DNA from: Homarus americanus
Taxonomy: Eukaryota; Arthropoda; Malacostraca; Decapoda; Nephropidae
DNA length: 64,000 nucleotides
Direction: 5' to 3'
Assembly: GCF_018991925.1 (NCBI RefSeq)
Contig: NW_024748870.1
Coordinates: 1,483,071 to 1,547,070, forward strand
The notes under the pieces were generated by a model. The model did not search any database. It saw only the letters and a list, made by a program, of their open reading frames with translations, and was not told the DNA's origin. Below, in pieces: positions 45,431 through 60,134 of the stretch (within the stretch, counting starts at the first letter, position 1; each line of letters opens with the position of its first letter). Position numbers and translations under genes: made by a program.

Positions 45431-45618
45431 TAAGTGTCTATTGGGTCACACAAATGACAATACTCTTGCCTCTCATTTACAGTAAACTGATATTAAATAT
45501 ATTAAGTCAGTATATATAAAAATAAGTAAGGCACTTATAACGCATGATATAACCTACACGATGTCCTATCAGTGTGAAGTTATGTGGCGAACATGTAAAT
45601 GTGAGTTCTTAGGGTGGC

Positions 45619-45776
<158 letters not shown>

Positions 45777-45813
45777 GAATTACTAAATACCTGATATTTA
45801 CTGAGTTGGTCAC

Positions 45814-48562
45814 TGTTAGGTGTTCTGGGTAATAAGTTCTATATACAGAGAACACAGAAACACCTGTATAGTTTGTAGGTTCGGTTTGCTGGATAAGAGT
45901 ATGTGTACACAGAGGTGGGTAGCACTGCTCTAGCTAAGCTCTTGGTCAACTACCATAGACGACGTATGGCAAATTGATACATTAGCAGCTTCCATACGTC
46001 GCCAGGCACATTAGTGAAAGCATGTGGGATATGGTAATAACATTGCCACGCTGCTAGCTAGGCTGGATAAATAATACAAATGGAGCACATACATAATATG
46101 CATACATAATATATAGTCCAGCATACATAATATACATACACCTCCCTCCCCTATACGCTCATAGCAAAGTCTTGGCGGACCTTTCTTCTGGATCCGTTCT
46201 GAGCGTCGAGGGACTTCATGGCTGGGAGGGGTATGGGACTCCAGCTTGCTGGTGGGCCCGGCAGAGGCATTGTTACGGGGGCGGAGAAACGGCGGTTCCT
46301 CCACCACACACGACCACTGGGTAGCCGCCTGGTAGTCCCGTGACCTGCCGGGGAGCCCATGACTACACGCCTACTTTGTGCCCAGCGTAGGGAGGTCGGG
46401 TCCTGAACCGCGGACTTGGGTGCCGACTTGCTCAACCTGGGGAAGAGCGGGCGTGGTCGTTGTAGCAGGCGACGACGTCCTGAACACGTTGGTGACTCGG
46501 CGTCACAATCCTCTGTATCTTGGCCTGCCACTCCTTGGAGAAGGATTGAGGGTGACGGGACTTACAAGAACAGGGGCGTCCATACAAAACCTGGGCAGGG
46601 GAGCGTCCGGTGTAGTTAGGTGTGTTCGCGAGGAGTTCAAAGAAAGACCCGGTCGAGAGGCCACCAGTCAATGTTCCCAGAAGGGGCCACCTTAAGGATG
46701 AGTGCTTCCAGGGATTTGACAGCAACCTCAGCAGTAATACGTTGGACTGCGGGTAATGGGGCGATGATGACAACACATGCCGGACTCCCCATCGGTCAGG
46801 AACACAGCAAAGTCGGTTTTGCGAACTGGGGCCCACTCCGTCGGTTGCGCGAAGCGTGCAGGAGACGCCCACGTCACGGAAGTAGTGGCGGAACTTGCTG
46901 ATGGTGGCGGCAGACGTCGTGTCATTACCGCCCTTGGTGACTAAACCGACCAACCAGAGGACGGTCGACGATAACCAGGAAGGACTTTCCTGACACACAG
47001 AAAAAAGTCGGCCGACACAGACTCAAAGGGGGCGGGTGGGGTTGTCGTCACTCATGAGAGGTACCTACTGCTGGCTGGATTTGTAATACGTGGCGGGGCT
47101 TACACACCTGGACAGCATTGGAGATGTCGGGGGTCGATGCCAGGCGGAACACAGTCTGTCGTGCACGTCGTTTGGTGGCCTCAGCTCCACGGTGACTGTC
47201 GTGAAGGCGAGCCAAGGCGATGGGGACGTGATGCAGCAGGGACAGCTACCGAAGGAGGAGGTGTCACTGGCCAGGGTAGGGGGTAGGGCGGCAGCAGGGT
47301 AGTTGCTGCTCCTTCGTGCACCCTGTTGGCGTAATTTACCTCGGGGAATCGGTGTTGGGAGTCCTGGGAGATGATGGCAATTCTTGACAATGTCTGTAGG
47401 ACAGCCAAAGGGAGTCAGGACACCCGTTATGCACATCAATCAGGCTTGACGACCTGTTGCCAAGGGTGACTTGTGCCCAGGTGAACCCAGGGCCGGGGTC
47501 ATCTGTGAGCCATCTGCCATAAAGCGGAGATCCTTGAGGGGCGGTCTAGATCACTTGGAGAAGGCCCCGGCGTTGCAATGCTGGGGACCGATGACTGTAG
47601 CATCAGCGCCGGTGTCCGGGCAACATCTGGAGACGGGATGACACACTGCGGTGGGTCTGGCCAGCACTGATGTACTGGGGGGACTTTGGTCCTGGGGCCG
47701 GGGGCAACACACATTCCTAATATGGCTCCAGCGTTGTCCAGGGTCGTCGTGCCTCACAGTTGGAAGACTGTGGGCGGCCCTCTCTGGTAGAAAGAGGCGC
47801 TGAAGCTTCCGTTGGCAGCTGTTCCTTGGGTTTGTTGGAAGGGCAACACTTGTCATGAGTAGCCCAGACGACGCTGTGCTGGATGCGTTTGGCTGGGCAC
47901 CGTACTGTCGGCGACCAGTGGCCCATACGGTCACAACTGTTGCGGAGTAGACTGAGCAGCTGGACACACCTGTGTTCCGTGCTGCCCCACCACAATTGTT
48001 ACAAAATGAACCGGGCGTGGACGTGGTGGGCGAAGGCGTAGGAGCAGACTTCTTCTTGTCCTTCTTGCGTACCCAAGGACTTCGCGCGTACAGCTGCCAG
48101 AGAGCTCAAGATGGCGGTGGCACACCTGGCAGCCTCATAGGAGCGACATATCGTCAACACATCCTGAAGAAGAGGAAGAGTCGGAGGTGAGGCGTTGGAC
48201 AAGTTCCTCGTCCTTCTGCGCCCATCAGGATCACCTGTTCAACTGGGTCTCCTCCTTTGCACTGCTGAGGTGGTGGCTAAAGCATACCCTTCCTACCTCT
48301 TGGGAACTCTCTTTAAGACGTACATAAAAAGCGTCAAAGACTCACCCTCCATCTGTCTGCAGCTAAACAATTCCACTCCTCTTGAGCTTCATTCTGCTGT
48401 CCTTTGATGTGCCGTTGTAGAGACGTCAGTACCTCCTCTACGAACCAGCGAAGAGGTTGGGGGTACCTGCAGCGTATGTTCACAAGACACGCTGAACTTC
48501 CAGGACAGGCACATACGCAGCTGGATGAGTTGGCTGTGACAAGCTCTGGAGATCCTGTTTGT
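45814..48562 (-). mobile_element. truncated RT-less LTR element E
   Basis: A 327-bp 3' LTR (46140-45814 on the minus strand, TGTATGTAT...CCTAACA) follows a purine tract GGGGAGGGAGG and a degenerate internal region related to element A. It starts mid-gag at 48562, joined directly to provirus gag. The 5' LTR and gag start are missing. The left edge interrupts provirus leader after TTGGTCAC. Confidence 0.75.
46141..48562 (-). pseudogene. element E gag-protease-integrase remnant, no RT
   Basis: Read leftward: gag LIQLRMCLSW (48540), zinc-knuckle remnants CDRMGHWSPTVRCPAKR (47920-47870), protease with a damaged PDTGADATVIG (47610-47580), then integrase ARLHDSHRGAEATKRRARQ (47240-47180). The integrase core is degenerate (HYFRDVGV; WGVRHVLSSSPHYPQS), followed by NTPNYTGRSPAQVLYG and a C-terminal RSERIQKKGP. 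About 25 codons separate the protease end from the HHCC region, so RT and RNase H are absent here too. Many frameshifts. Confidence 0.8.
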
Positions 48563-49622
48563 TACCCGGATCGTAATGTCCCTGATGTTGAACTTGGTGC
48601 TGAACAAATAGCTGCATTGGTGCTACCGGTGCAGGTGTCATAGCTTGGTAAGTACGTGCCGTTAGAGGTCTAGCCGTCTTTGGTGCATAATCTATAAGCA
48701 TGGTAAACGGTACAAACTCCACCTCCTGAGCACGACAATATATGGGGTCACGAACTGTCATCAGAAAACTAATGATGTCTATCAGGGTTTCCACATTTTC
48801 CGGTGACATCTTGCCATCGGCATCATACCACTGCGATCCCCGGAAGGTTGCTTTCATATTTTGTTTAACCTCACCAGCAATTGAGACAGCCCTCATCGGC
48901 GTTTCTGCGTGAATCACAGGTGCCAAATTATCAAGCCACCAAAAAATCGAATGTAACTGGCCTAAGTGTGACCCAGATTCAAAAATACCAATGAGATCTC
49001 GTTTGAAATTTTCATATTTAGGGTCCGCCAGTCCGTACGCATTTAGATGCAAACTCGCAAAACTATTCTGCGGGATATGAGAACGAACGAACTCTTTTTT
49101 GTCACAATCATCAGTAATATGGACATTGCGCATAGTATCTTCACATGCATGAAATGCGTTATCCTGTAATCGTCTTGTCCCGTAAAATAACGAACCTGAT
49201 CCCCACGTGGTATCACGTGAACAACATCGCTGGATTAGTAGACATGTTAATGTTAGAAGCAGCCATGCCAACACACTTACTCCTAACTGAAGGGGGAGGT
49301 AATGTTAATGTCTTTGACACACTGGAACCTGGAAGAGGAGGAGGAACAACTTGTGTATTATCAGGCGAGGTTTACCAGATCGTAGGGTTCGACGGTTTAA
49401 TTCGTCAAATGAATGGTCTATTATATCCTCACTACTTTTGACAGAATTGTGGAACTTTGCGTGCGTCTGTATTTCTGGCTCATCCACTAAACTAATCTCT
49501 GCAGTAGAAACATGAACCTTATCATCTACACATGAATCGTCAATATAACACTCCGTCCAATCAGCAATGTCGCAAGACGATGACTTTAAAAATTTATCCA
49601 TTAAGCTTCTATCGGGTGACAC
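48563..49622 (-). pseudogene. gag: provirus gag, copy 2 (fused to element E)
   Basis: MDKFLKSSSCDIADW (from 49601) through one long ORF (49274-48480) with SFASLHLNAYGLADPKYENF, SIAGEVKQNMKATFRGSQW and QHQVQHQGHYDPG, then an abrupt switch to element E gag (SLSQPTHPAAYV). Frame change near 49300. Lacks the zinc knuckles seen in copy 1. Confidence 0.85.
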
Positions 49623-49753
49623 TAAGAATTACACAAATGACAATACTCTTGCCTCTCATTTACAGTAAACTGATAATAAATATATTAAGTCAGTATATAT
49701 GAAAATAAGTAAGGCACTTATAACACACTTACAACACAAGTTATGTCGCGAAC

Positions 49754-49932
<179 letters not shown>

Positions 49933-50714
49933 GAATTACTAAATACCTATTTACTGAGTTGGTCACCTTCATAGAAAACGGCACTGCTGGTCTCAGGTGG
50001 GGGTGGGGTGGGCGGGTGCCTCAATCGTCCCTCCCACTGGTACAGCTGATCTCAGGCGGAGGTCGGGTGTGTTGTTTGCTTCAATCGCCGCCGCGCTTTC
50101 TGTCGCTAGTCCCATTGAGTAGCAACAGAAAGATGCTCCAAGATGGCGACGGGCGACTCCACTTCACGACGGGGAGTCCACTTCACCAAAAATGCTGAGT
50201 GCTGGGTCTTGACATCTTCGGTCACCTGCTCACTGATGAGATGTAGCTTCTTCAGAGTGCCAAACCTTCTGAAGCCCTGCATATAAAGGAGTCACTGAGG
50301 GCACTGGGAGAGTGTACAATCTTCAGTCACGACAGCCACAACAGTCTTTTTTAAACACTGGTGAAAGGTCCCGTGTTGCTAAACCTTGAAACTTGCAGCT
50401 TTGTGGCAATACTGTAAGCACCGGGCACAGGATGTACAACGCTGACCATGCAACTTCCTGACCGCCACTTCTCGTTGCCAAACAGGGGTATTACCAACCT
50501 CCCGGAAGATATTAAGTCAACAATAACTCAGAATCCGTTATTGTAAACATTTCTGCACACCTCTTTCGACGACAGAATGTAGGTCACTCAACTCTAAGCG
50601 TCTCACTACGGGATATATCACTACACTTGGAATTTTCATGTAATACGTTACTGTTTATTGTTTTTCTTGTATCGGTAAACACTGACAATTTGTCACGTCT
50701 GTACTGGTTTCAAA

Positions 50715-50735
50715 ATTCGATCCCACCGCTGCCAC
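50715..50735 (-). promoter_or_regulatory. tRNA primer-binding site of the provirus
   Basis: The plus strand shows TTCGATCCCACCGCTGCCA, the look of a tRNA T-arm/acceptor 3' end, so the minus strand (TGGCAGCGGTGGGATCGAA) is its complement. It lies a few bases inside the LTR. The isoacceptor is uncertain (Leu- or Ser-like). Different from the TGGCGCAGTG site of A and B. Confidence 0.7.
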
Positions 50736-50740
50736 CTTTA

Positions 50741-51139
50741 TGTACTAGCCGGTTAACTGTTGATTCTCTCTAAGTTAATGAGGCCGGAACATTTATATTA
50801 TATTGGGTTTTAGTAGCAAAACGCTATTGTCTGTTATCCTTTTATTTAGGAACTACTGGGAATACAGTTCTAAAGTGTAAATCAACCGTAACTTATTCAC
50901 TGTAGCTATGAGTGTTAAGAGAAGGACGGAGGCTATGTAAATAGACCTGTTAAACACGTCCGATCTGTGTGAGAAGTTGAGTATCTATGCCCCAGGCGCC
51001 GGCTTCTTAATGGTGACATTAATAGTCACTAGCCTCACCTGTAGAAGCCTGACAATCACGTGATATGAACATGTCACCTCATAGCCAGTGGAAAGTTACA
51101 GGGGATGATATAGTATATAAATCAAATGTAATTAACCCA
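50741..51139 (-). repeat. 5' LTR of the provirus
   Basis: 399 bp, TGTACTAGCC...AACCCA on the plus strand, matching 33614-34012. The minus strand has a TATATACTATA promoter-like box. Confidence 0.9.
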
Positions 51140-51143
51140 TGAC
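51140..51143. repeat. target-site duplication TGAC (right)
   Basis: Identical to 33610-33613. Confidence 0.75.
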
Positions 51144-52260
51144 GTTGATTACATAGGGAAATTATTTCTGACACATTAATATTTAGTCCAGCCACCTTCA
51201 TTCTCGATTACCTGCTGCAGCCTATTGGGAACAAAGGCGACGTGATTGTGTATCAGTTGCGGTTTCCGCCTCAGCACCTCCCACTCACGGTGTGTATGCT
51301 CCTGTAGCTGCACCCTGGTTCATTCTTCAGATGGCTCCCACACGTTCACAATTGGCCTAAACGTTCTCTATAGGGTTCATGTCACAACCTTTACTTGGCC
51401 AGTCTAAAACTTTCAAATTTCTTTGTTCTGCAAACCACCGTGTTACAATCCGTGCGGCACGGATAGGACACCTATCGTGCATGAAAATGATGTTTTCGGG
51501 AAACGGGGAAGCATATGCACATACCGAGGGAAGCATAACTTCGAGTATTTCTAAATATTGTTCAGCTGTAAATCTTCCTTCTATGCCAGTCAGCTCTCCA
51601 ACTCCGTGCAAATATATCCATCCCCAAACATTGCTGTCTAGCATATCTGGTGTTGTTCCTCCTCCAGCAATGCAACCTTCCGTGAGAGGTAGATGATAAA
51701 GTTTTTTCGTCAATGAATATTACTCTTCCCCAGAAATCTAGGCCTTCTTCAGCATACCGTTGAGCAAAGGCAACCTGCCTTCGCGATGTGGCTCGCTTAA
51801 CTTCTCCTTGGTCGCGGGAGTACTATGGTGAATGCTTCCTTCGTGATGTCTTCGCCTGATTGTTAAAGGGGAAATATTTAATTGGAGAGCCCTTCTTATT
51901 GAAAATGAAGTCTTGAAGGGGTTGGCCTCAGCGAAATTCCGGATGGCTTCAATTTGTGCAGGTGTTGTTCTGCTCGGCATTTCTGTCCTGTGGTGGTCCT
52001 TTAAACTTCCCTCCTCTTCCCATCGCTTAATCCAATAATACACAGTTGACCGAGAAATCCCCAATTCTCGGGCAATTTCAGTGGTTGAAAACCCAGCCTC
52101 CTTCACGCCGATTAGTCTTCCACGTTCAGTGATTTTATGCGAGTGGTATTCAATATTGGCAGGAGTCTTCTACAATTGAGGGAGTGGAAGGGTAGTCAGC
52201 ACTGACAACACCTTTGTCTCCCTCACCTTCCCGCCAATAACGTTAGCGTTATATTTATAT
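51144..52260 (-). pseudogene. Tc1-like transposase remnant
   Basis: The minus strand, from about 52150, shows an N-terminal helix-turn-helix (EIARELGISRSTVYYWIKRW). In a second frame near 51720 it has GRVIFIDEKT with the first catalytic Asp, and in the 51713-51357 ORF it has NIIFMHDRCPI and DWPSKGCDMNPIENV with the second Asp and the Glu. There are 35 residues between the second Asp and the Glu. At least two frameshifts. TIRs were not found. The provirus inserted in its 3' flank. Confidence 0.8.
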
Positions 52261-52651
52261 TTTTTTAAACATTTATAAAAAATAAATCAATGAATAAATA
52301 AATGAATAAATCAGATACAAATTTATATTACATCATACACATTTTTTGAAAAAAAAAAGAATATATATTTTTAAAGACACTAGACTCAAGGTGACGTAAT
52401 CTATGCAAGTCAGAAACAAGGATTTGGGGAGGGGGGGGGTAGGGGGGCAGACAGTCACTCAACGAAAAAATACCATTTGCTCTTTACAATATTCATAATC
52501 TTGGAATGACAATGATATTGCTAGATAAAGAATTGTAAAAGTATTAGGCATATGCTACCTCACTAATTCACACCATCAGACGGATGGTTCGTAAGATTAA
52601 TTACCATCACCTTCAATTGAACAACATCATTATTAAATACAGACACAGACT

Positions 52652-52686
<35 letters not shown>

Positions 52687-52716
52687 CACACACACACACT
52701 CCACACACACGCAAAA
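52261..52716. other. non-coding, AT-rich then (CA)n
   Basis: Poly-T and AATAAA-rich sequence, a G-run at 52420-52446, and a CA microsatellite at 52652-52710 into which the SINE inserted. Confidence 0.6.
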
Positions 52717-53098
52717 TGGGGGACCAGTGGCAGAAGCGGTACCATTCTTGCCTAGCAAGCGAGGTATTACGGGTTCGATTCCCGGGCCGGTGGAAGTTGT
52801 TTGGACTTACTTCTTAGCCCCCATTAGTCCCTGTTCACCTAGCAGTAAAGTAGGTACCTGTTGTAAGTCGAAAGTTGCGAATTCGTATTCAGGGAGTTGT
52901 TGGAGCTTCCAATAACTTGATGACATAAACCACTGACTCTTCAGGCTTCTACGCCCTTGACTCTTCAGGCTTCCACGCCCTTAACTCATGAGACATAAAG
53001 GCAAGCATGAACTAAGCATGCTTCCCTGTTGGGTGCTTTAACTGCCTCTGCGCTTCACCTTGCACAATGATGTAGGGGAGTACCCAATAAATAAAAAA
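52717..53098 (+). mobile_element. tRNA-derived SINE, copy 1
   Basis: The tRNA-like head has an A-box-like TGGCAGAAGCGG (near 52728) and a clear RNA polymerase III B box GGTTCGATTCC (52772-52782). The body includes short CTCTTCAGGCTTC.ACGCCCTT repeats. The tail is AATAAATAAAAAAA. It is flanked on both sides by CA microsatellite. A second copy lies at 62049-62460. Confidence 0.85.
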
Positions 53099-53879
53099 AA
53101 CACAAGCAAACGCACACACACACACACACACACTCTCTCTCCACATGTACACACACACACACAATGACTATAATCGTTGTAACTAGCAATTCTGTTCATG
53201 TAACTGTTGTTGACTCGGCTGGCTGATTTGGCTGAACTTGGTTCCTGACTTGAGCCGAGACAGCTTCATTCAGTCAGCCGGTATATATCCTCGTGGGCGA
53301 CCGCGGAACGGCCACTTACCAGCGTTGCCGAATTGTAGTCTTTCAGTGACCTTTGGCAAGTAACGTGGCATTTAGTTGCCAGTTAGTCACCATAAGGCCA
53401 CGTTCTAGACACATTTTACGCACATTCTTCATAAATTCTGCAAATCAAATAAGCTTTATTCTACATTGAAATTTTAATAAATATTCTTGTAATATATTAA
53501 TATGGCTGTTTTAATGAATACTTTATATTATGTTACATATTCATACATGTGCCACGTCATCGAAGAATAAAATTAGATATTAAAATAAATGTGTATTTGT
53601 CATAGCATTCTCTTATGTGCATCAGAATTAGTAAAATATCTACCACGACATTACGAAGACCTAAACAGAAATATTTATACACACTTCTCCCATAGTGCCT
53701 AAAGGAAATATGAGCTTAAACTTGCCCCAACTTTTCTGGACCTTAAGTCACACAAAATCTTACATGCGTGTGCCACTCCATGGTTGTCGTTGCACGCAGC
53801 AGTTGAGCGCGTGCTTAAACAGTGGGATGCTTTAAAATTAAAAAGTAGTCCTACCGTCTCCTACGGGTGTGATTAAAAA
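53099..53879. other. non-coding stretch
   Basis: CA/CT microsatellite (53108-53161), then AT-rich sequence without a supported gene. Confidence 0.5.
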
Positions 53880-56800
53880 GAAAGAAAGAAAACGTCCCCC
53901 CCAATCCCTGAGTTCCCCACTTACTGTGTATCATTCTCCGTGTTTGTTCCCTAAATGCTCATTCCACAGTCAGTGTGGCATTGGCGACATCCTTGCCACT
54001 CACTCTCGCTCCATGCTAGAGCACAGTTCTCCTAGCAACACCAATAAACTGAAAAACATAGCCCGAGTTTTCCTGGACCAAATACTACAATACTAATCCT
54101 AGGTTTAAGATTTGCTGTCTCGCCGAGCCGTCCACGGTAAAGGCGTGATACGAAGAATGTTGCCTTCTCTGTTCTTGAGGGATCCATTAAGGACGAAGAA
54201 CTCAATGATTTTCAAGTCGCTATAACTAACACAGTGCCTAACGTACTCGCAACACAATGTGATACTGAGCAATCATCTAACTCCCAGATCAACAAATACC
54301 CCTTCAATAATTAATTGAGGCTTGCCATATTCCTCCTATAGGATTCACCAAGGCCTTACTTACACTGTTAAACTTGCTCAACAAATACAGGTCAGCCATT
54401 GCTCTAAAAAGGAGAACCTCTGGGACAGACCAACCTTGTTCAACACCCACATTAACTTGTAACCCAGCAATAATCCCATCTACATATTCTACATACCGCC
54501 TCCCTCATTCGCAGAGAGCCACGGTAGACAAGTGTGTAGAGAGCATGCTTGCTCAAGGCGTAATAAAAGCATCTAATTCACCTTCGAATTCTCCATTGCT
54601 GCTTGTCCTAAAGCCAGACGGTACCTGGAGGCCCTGTGTAGACTATCGTCGTCTTAATAGATTCACTATCCACCGATTCATTTCCCAATGCCTTTGTTGG
54701 GAGATCTGTTGAAGATTCAAAGACAGAGTAAAGTTTTTTCGACCCTGGACTTGCAATCAGGTTTATGGCAGGTGCCATTGGACGAGGAAAGTCGACCCTT
54801 AACGGTCTTCAGTACACCCTCAGGACATTGGGAATTCTTATGCATGTCATTTGGACTACATAGAAGCCCGATTACGTTTTTAGGTTGATGACAAGTAACT
54901 TTCGTTCCATTTTAGTCTCTGAAGTCCTACTGTGTCTGGATGATATAAATGTCATGTCTCCAGCCATTTCCTCACACCTCGTGAGACTGGAGCATGTGTT
55001 AGCTAAACTTCAAGATGCTAATTTAAAGTTAAAAATGTTTAAATGTAAGTTCTTACAACCTAGAATACAATATTTGGGACAAGTGGGTGACCAAGACGGA
55101 GCTAGTCTTGATGCTAGAAAGTTGAGGCCATCCGTAATTATCCTATCCCGAATTCTGCTGATGATGTACGCTCTTTCGTTGGTATGGCGGGTTTTTACCG
55201 TTCCTTTATAAAGGGATTTTCAAAAATCGCTCTTCCTTTAATTGATTTGCTTAAGAAAGATGTACCTTTCAAGTGGGAAGAACAGCAGCATAGTGCTTTT
55301 GTTGATTTGAAAAACCACCTTACCAGAGCGCCCATCTTATGTTTTCCATCCTTCTCGAAACCTTATATGATAACCACAGACGCCAGCTACAGTGGGTTAG
55401 GGGCAGTGTTATCACAAGAAAGTAAAGGAAAGCAATTCCCAATAGCGTATGCTAGTCGTGCCCTCTCTGAAGCAGAGAAGAACTACTGTACAGTGTTACT
55501 GAGTTAGAGGCTTTAGCTCTCTTATGGTCTTTAAAGAAATATCGCGATTGTGTGTATGGATATCCAATTGTTGTAACTACAGACCATAAACCACTTGTCA
55601 GTTTGCTTAACACTAAAGAGTTATCAAGCAAGTTAGCTATATGGTTTCTCACTATTCAGGAGCTCAAACCATTACTTACGTAATTAAAATGGAGAAATAA
55701 TTTTGTAGCAGACGCGTTATCTAGGCATGTTGCACCAACGCATGTGTTCCCATCAATTAAGGTTGACCGAGTACGTGTGGCGCAGGAAGCTGATCCTATG
55801 TGGTCACATATATTGTCTTACGTAAAAGGTAGTACACCTAATTTAGACATTAAACCATATGTTCCTATTGCTGAATTTGTTGTTCACGATAATGTTTTTT
55901 TGCTGGCAAACCAAACTTGGTGTTCCTACTCATACTGTAGCTCAGTTAGTCATACCTGCTTCGCTTGTGCACAAGCTATTAGTCCTTATGCAAGACACTC
56001 CACAATTACCTCATCCAGGCAAGGACAGATGCATTAAACAAATGAGATTAAAGTACTTTTGGCCCAAGATGGCTAAACATATTTTAGAGTATGTGGACAA
56101 TTGTCAAGTTTGTCACGAGAATAAAGGTACTACTTTAGCACCTCTCTCCCTTCTCAAATATCCCAAGCCCTCTCGACCTTGGGAGAAAGTGGGCATGGAT
56201 GTTTTAGGTGGTCTAGTAGAGACTCATCATAATAATAAATATCTTTAAGTCATGATAGATACGTTTACACGCTATTGTGAACTAGCACCTATCCCTGATA
56301 AAAGCGCAGAGACAATTGCCCGAGTCTTTAAGTGTAGTATTCTCGGTAGGCATGACACTCCTAACGTTGTACTTACAGATAATGGAGGTGAATTCAACAA
56401 CGCGCTGTTAACTAAATTATGTGAACTGTATCACTTTAACAAATGTAGTATGACAGCCCATCATCCTACAGCCAACGGGATGGCTGAACGTCTTAACAGG
56501 AAGATTCTTAATCATATTCGTACTAACTTGAATTTTACAAACACGAACTGGGATGAGTGTATCTCTAACGACGCACAAAGTTCTAACAGTTCTTATCAAC
56601 AATCCATTGGCGATACACCTCACTTCACTCTCTACAATTATAACAGACGACTTCCATTCAAGCTTGAAGTAGGGAGACAGAATTTTTGGTGACGATTTCA
56701 TCGGCGAACGGTATCGAGAGTCCAAACTAATTCATCAGCGAATTATGCATGAGTTAGAAAAAGCGACTAACGCCTTCACCGCCGAACGCAACAAAAGTAC

Positions 56801-57230
56801 ACGACCCCTTGGCGATGTCGTAGATCGTCTAGCGATGGTTAAAAATTATGTAAGATCAAAAACGGACCCTATGTTCGTAGGTCCTTATAGAATTAGGCAA
56901 TACAAGTCAGGTCACAGGTACCAGTTGAATCACATACACGCAGGGGAAACAAGGCAGGAACACGGGGACAATCTCAAGCTTCGGAAGCCCCAAGAAGCAG
57001 CTCAGTCACATGGTACCACTGAACCTTGTGTCACCCCTACTGTTCTTTCTTCTCCTACATGTCAATTGCGACTAGATCCACGTGTGACGGACATTGCTGT
57101 TCTAATGAGTAACTTTTACTTGCAGAACCATGATGCTACTACTCATTCTCTGCATGATTCGGCTACTGACACACGAGTTTTCACAGCCCGGCTGTTTAGT
57201 GTCTCCACCCCAGAATGCATCATTAATTAG
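53880..57230 (+). pseudogene. pol: Gypsy element D pol remnant: RT, RNase H, integrase
   Basis: RT spans 54374-55211 in three frames (YRLPHSQRATVDKCVESML, STLDLQSGLWQVPL, CLDDINVMS in place of YLDD). Thumb and RNase H lie at 55184-55650 (FYRSFIKGFSKIALPLIDLL, TTDASYSGLGAVL). Integrase lies at 55859-56692 (HPGKDRCIKQMRLKYFW, CQVCHENKGTT, GMDVLGGL, LTDNGGEFN, HPTANGMAERLNRKI), with a C-terminal extension at 56745-57230. The lineage resembles the provirus pol but is clearly diverged. 53880-54370 is probably upstream pol or protease sequence but is too broken to call. No LTRs or env seen. The right end is cut by a LINE at about 57283. Confidence 0.85.
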
Positions 57231-57282
57231 GCAGATGTTCACGACATGCGTACAAGGTGAACCATTACCTAATATTGTCGCC

Positions 57283-58478
<1,196 letters not shown>

Positions 58479-59083
58479 TGTTACGAACCCCTCCACCCAG
58501 CACTACTTAACCACGCCATCTATTGTCCTGATCTACCTACCCAGTACCCGGAAAGCAACGCCATCTAGGGACGAGACACGTGTATGACTCGTCTTAGTTA
58601 CCACTCCGAGGTTTCCCTTCTCCATATCCTGGGTTGCGTCACCTCCTCAGTCTTCTTTGTCAGCTCCAATTCGAGGAGAGGAACTTGGCTCTGGGAAGTG
58701 ACCACAGGATCATCTATCCTCTAAACCTACGTGCAGTGACTACCTACCGTCTTCTACAATACTCAGCCTTACTCGTCAGCCATCTCAGCTCCTCACTTAA
58801 GTACATGTATCTTGTATTACCTCCCCCACGTCCACTTGCTTCAAAATTGTTTATGTTGTATTAATATGTATATACTGTTAATGTTTAGGTTAAGTTTGGT
58901 TAAGGGTAATTTATAAGCTGAATATTCTGTTAAGGGATTTATGGTACTCTATTATATACAACGAAAACTCGCATCCTTTGTCTACCCTTTTATAGTCCGA
59001 TTGTCTTTGTTTTTTTTTATTGTTGTTACCTGTTGGGATCTGGGTAGACGTATAACTATATTCTAAATCCCCAACTCGTAACA
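58479..59083 (+). repeat. 5' LTR of element C
   Basis: 605 bp, TGTTACG...CGTAACA. The 3' LTR is about 20 bases shorter through small indels. Confidence 0.9.
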
Positions 59084-59690
59084 AATGGCGACCGTGACAG
59101 GATACGACCTTAAGTACCATATTCCTTCCTCCCTTGTTACTCAGTGTTAATTATTCCTCCCAGTCACTTCTGTTCACAATTGCTTTACGGTAGTTTAAAG
59201 TTTCCTTCATGTGTGTGTGCATATTTTGGTATTATCGTATAGTAAGAGTGACAGACGTAGGATATTAGGTTCCAAGTGTCATAAGGCTTACCTGTTATTA
59301 CACGTGGCAGTTGTGTAGTAAGTCTTATCGAGTGTTGGGAAGAATCCGGATCTGTTTAATGCCGTACCCTCACTCCAGAGTAGGTTGTTCCATAGTCACT
59401 AGTTTACGGTGAAGTGATATCTTGGGACGCCACGCTCTACCAGGACCCCATAATTATAAAGCCTCAATTATTATCTTTATATTTATGCCGTAATACGCCC
59501 TACCTCTTTCAAGTCTCTTATCCTTATCTAAGGATCTTCTCAGAAGAACAATAATCATAAGTGTAATTTCCCTAGGTATAACTTGGTTAGTTTCCGGAAC
59601 TTTCTGGTTATCCACTGCCGTGATATTTTCTAGGTTATCCACTTATCTTATCTTTTGACCATTAGTTAATTTATCCTATTTTTCTTAACA

Positions 59691-60134
59691 ATGGCCACCT
59701 CAGGTTTTGATCTCCAGGATTTTATTGAAAATCCTTCCGTAGCTAAATTACGTGTTAATATCCTGAAGAAAGAATGGAAAGAAATAGCCAACTATTATAA
59801 TATCCCATTTTCACAGCAACTGACTAAGGAAATGATAAAAAATCATGTGATTGAAGTGCTGGTTCAACAAGAAGTTTTAAAAGAATCCGCTGTTGACAGA
59901 TTAACGCCCATGTCCAAGAAACTTCAACCACTATCCACCACCCCTCCTCACTCAGAAGTTGCCTCAGGTCTGGCTAGCCCTCAAGAAGAAACGCAACGAA
60001 TAGACGCCTTAGAACTAGAACGAGCTAGGTTCGAGTTCCAAATCAAAATGAAAGAACTAGAGTTGGAACAGACCAAGTTGGAGCAGGAGGTTAGACTGAA
60101 AGAACTACAGGTAAGAGAGACGGATTCACCATAA
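59691..60134 (+). CDS. gag: truncated Gag N-terminus of element C, 147 aa
   Basis: Intact ORF from a good ATG. An alpha-helical N-terminal domain (FIENPSVAKLRVNILKKEW) is followed by a charged coiled coil at residues about 103-142 (ERARFEFQIKMKELELEQTK). It stops where RT sequence begins, so capsid, nucleocapsid and protease are missing. Whether the short protein can join particles of an intact relative is unknown. Confidence 0.7.
   Translation: MATSGFDLQDFIENPSVAKLRVNILKKEWKEIANYYNIPFSQQLTKEMIKNHVIEVLVQQEVLKESAVDRLTPMSKKLQPLSTTPPHSEVASGLASPQEETQRIDALELERARFEFQIKMKELELEQTKLEQEVRLKELQVRETDSP

Noticed and set aside
52724..52796. Functional tRNA gene
   Set aside because: The B box is good but the A box is imperfect, no full cloverleaf is evident, and the sequence continues into a SINE body with a second copy elsewhere.
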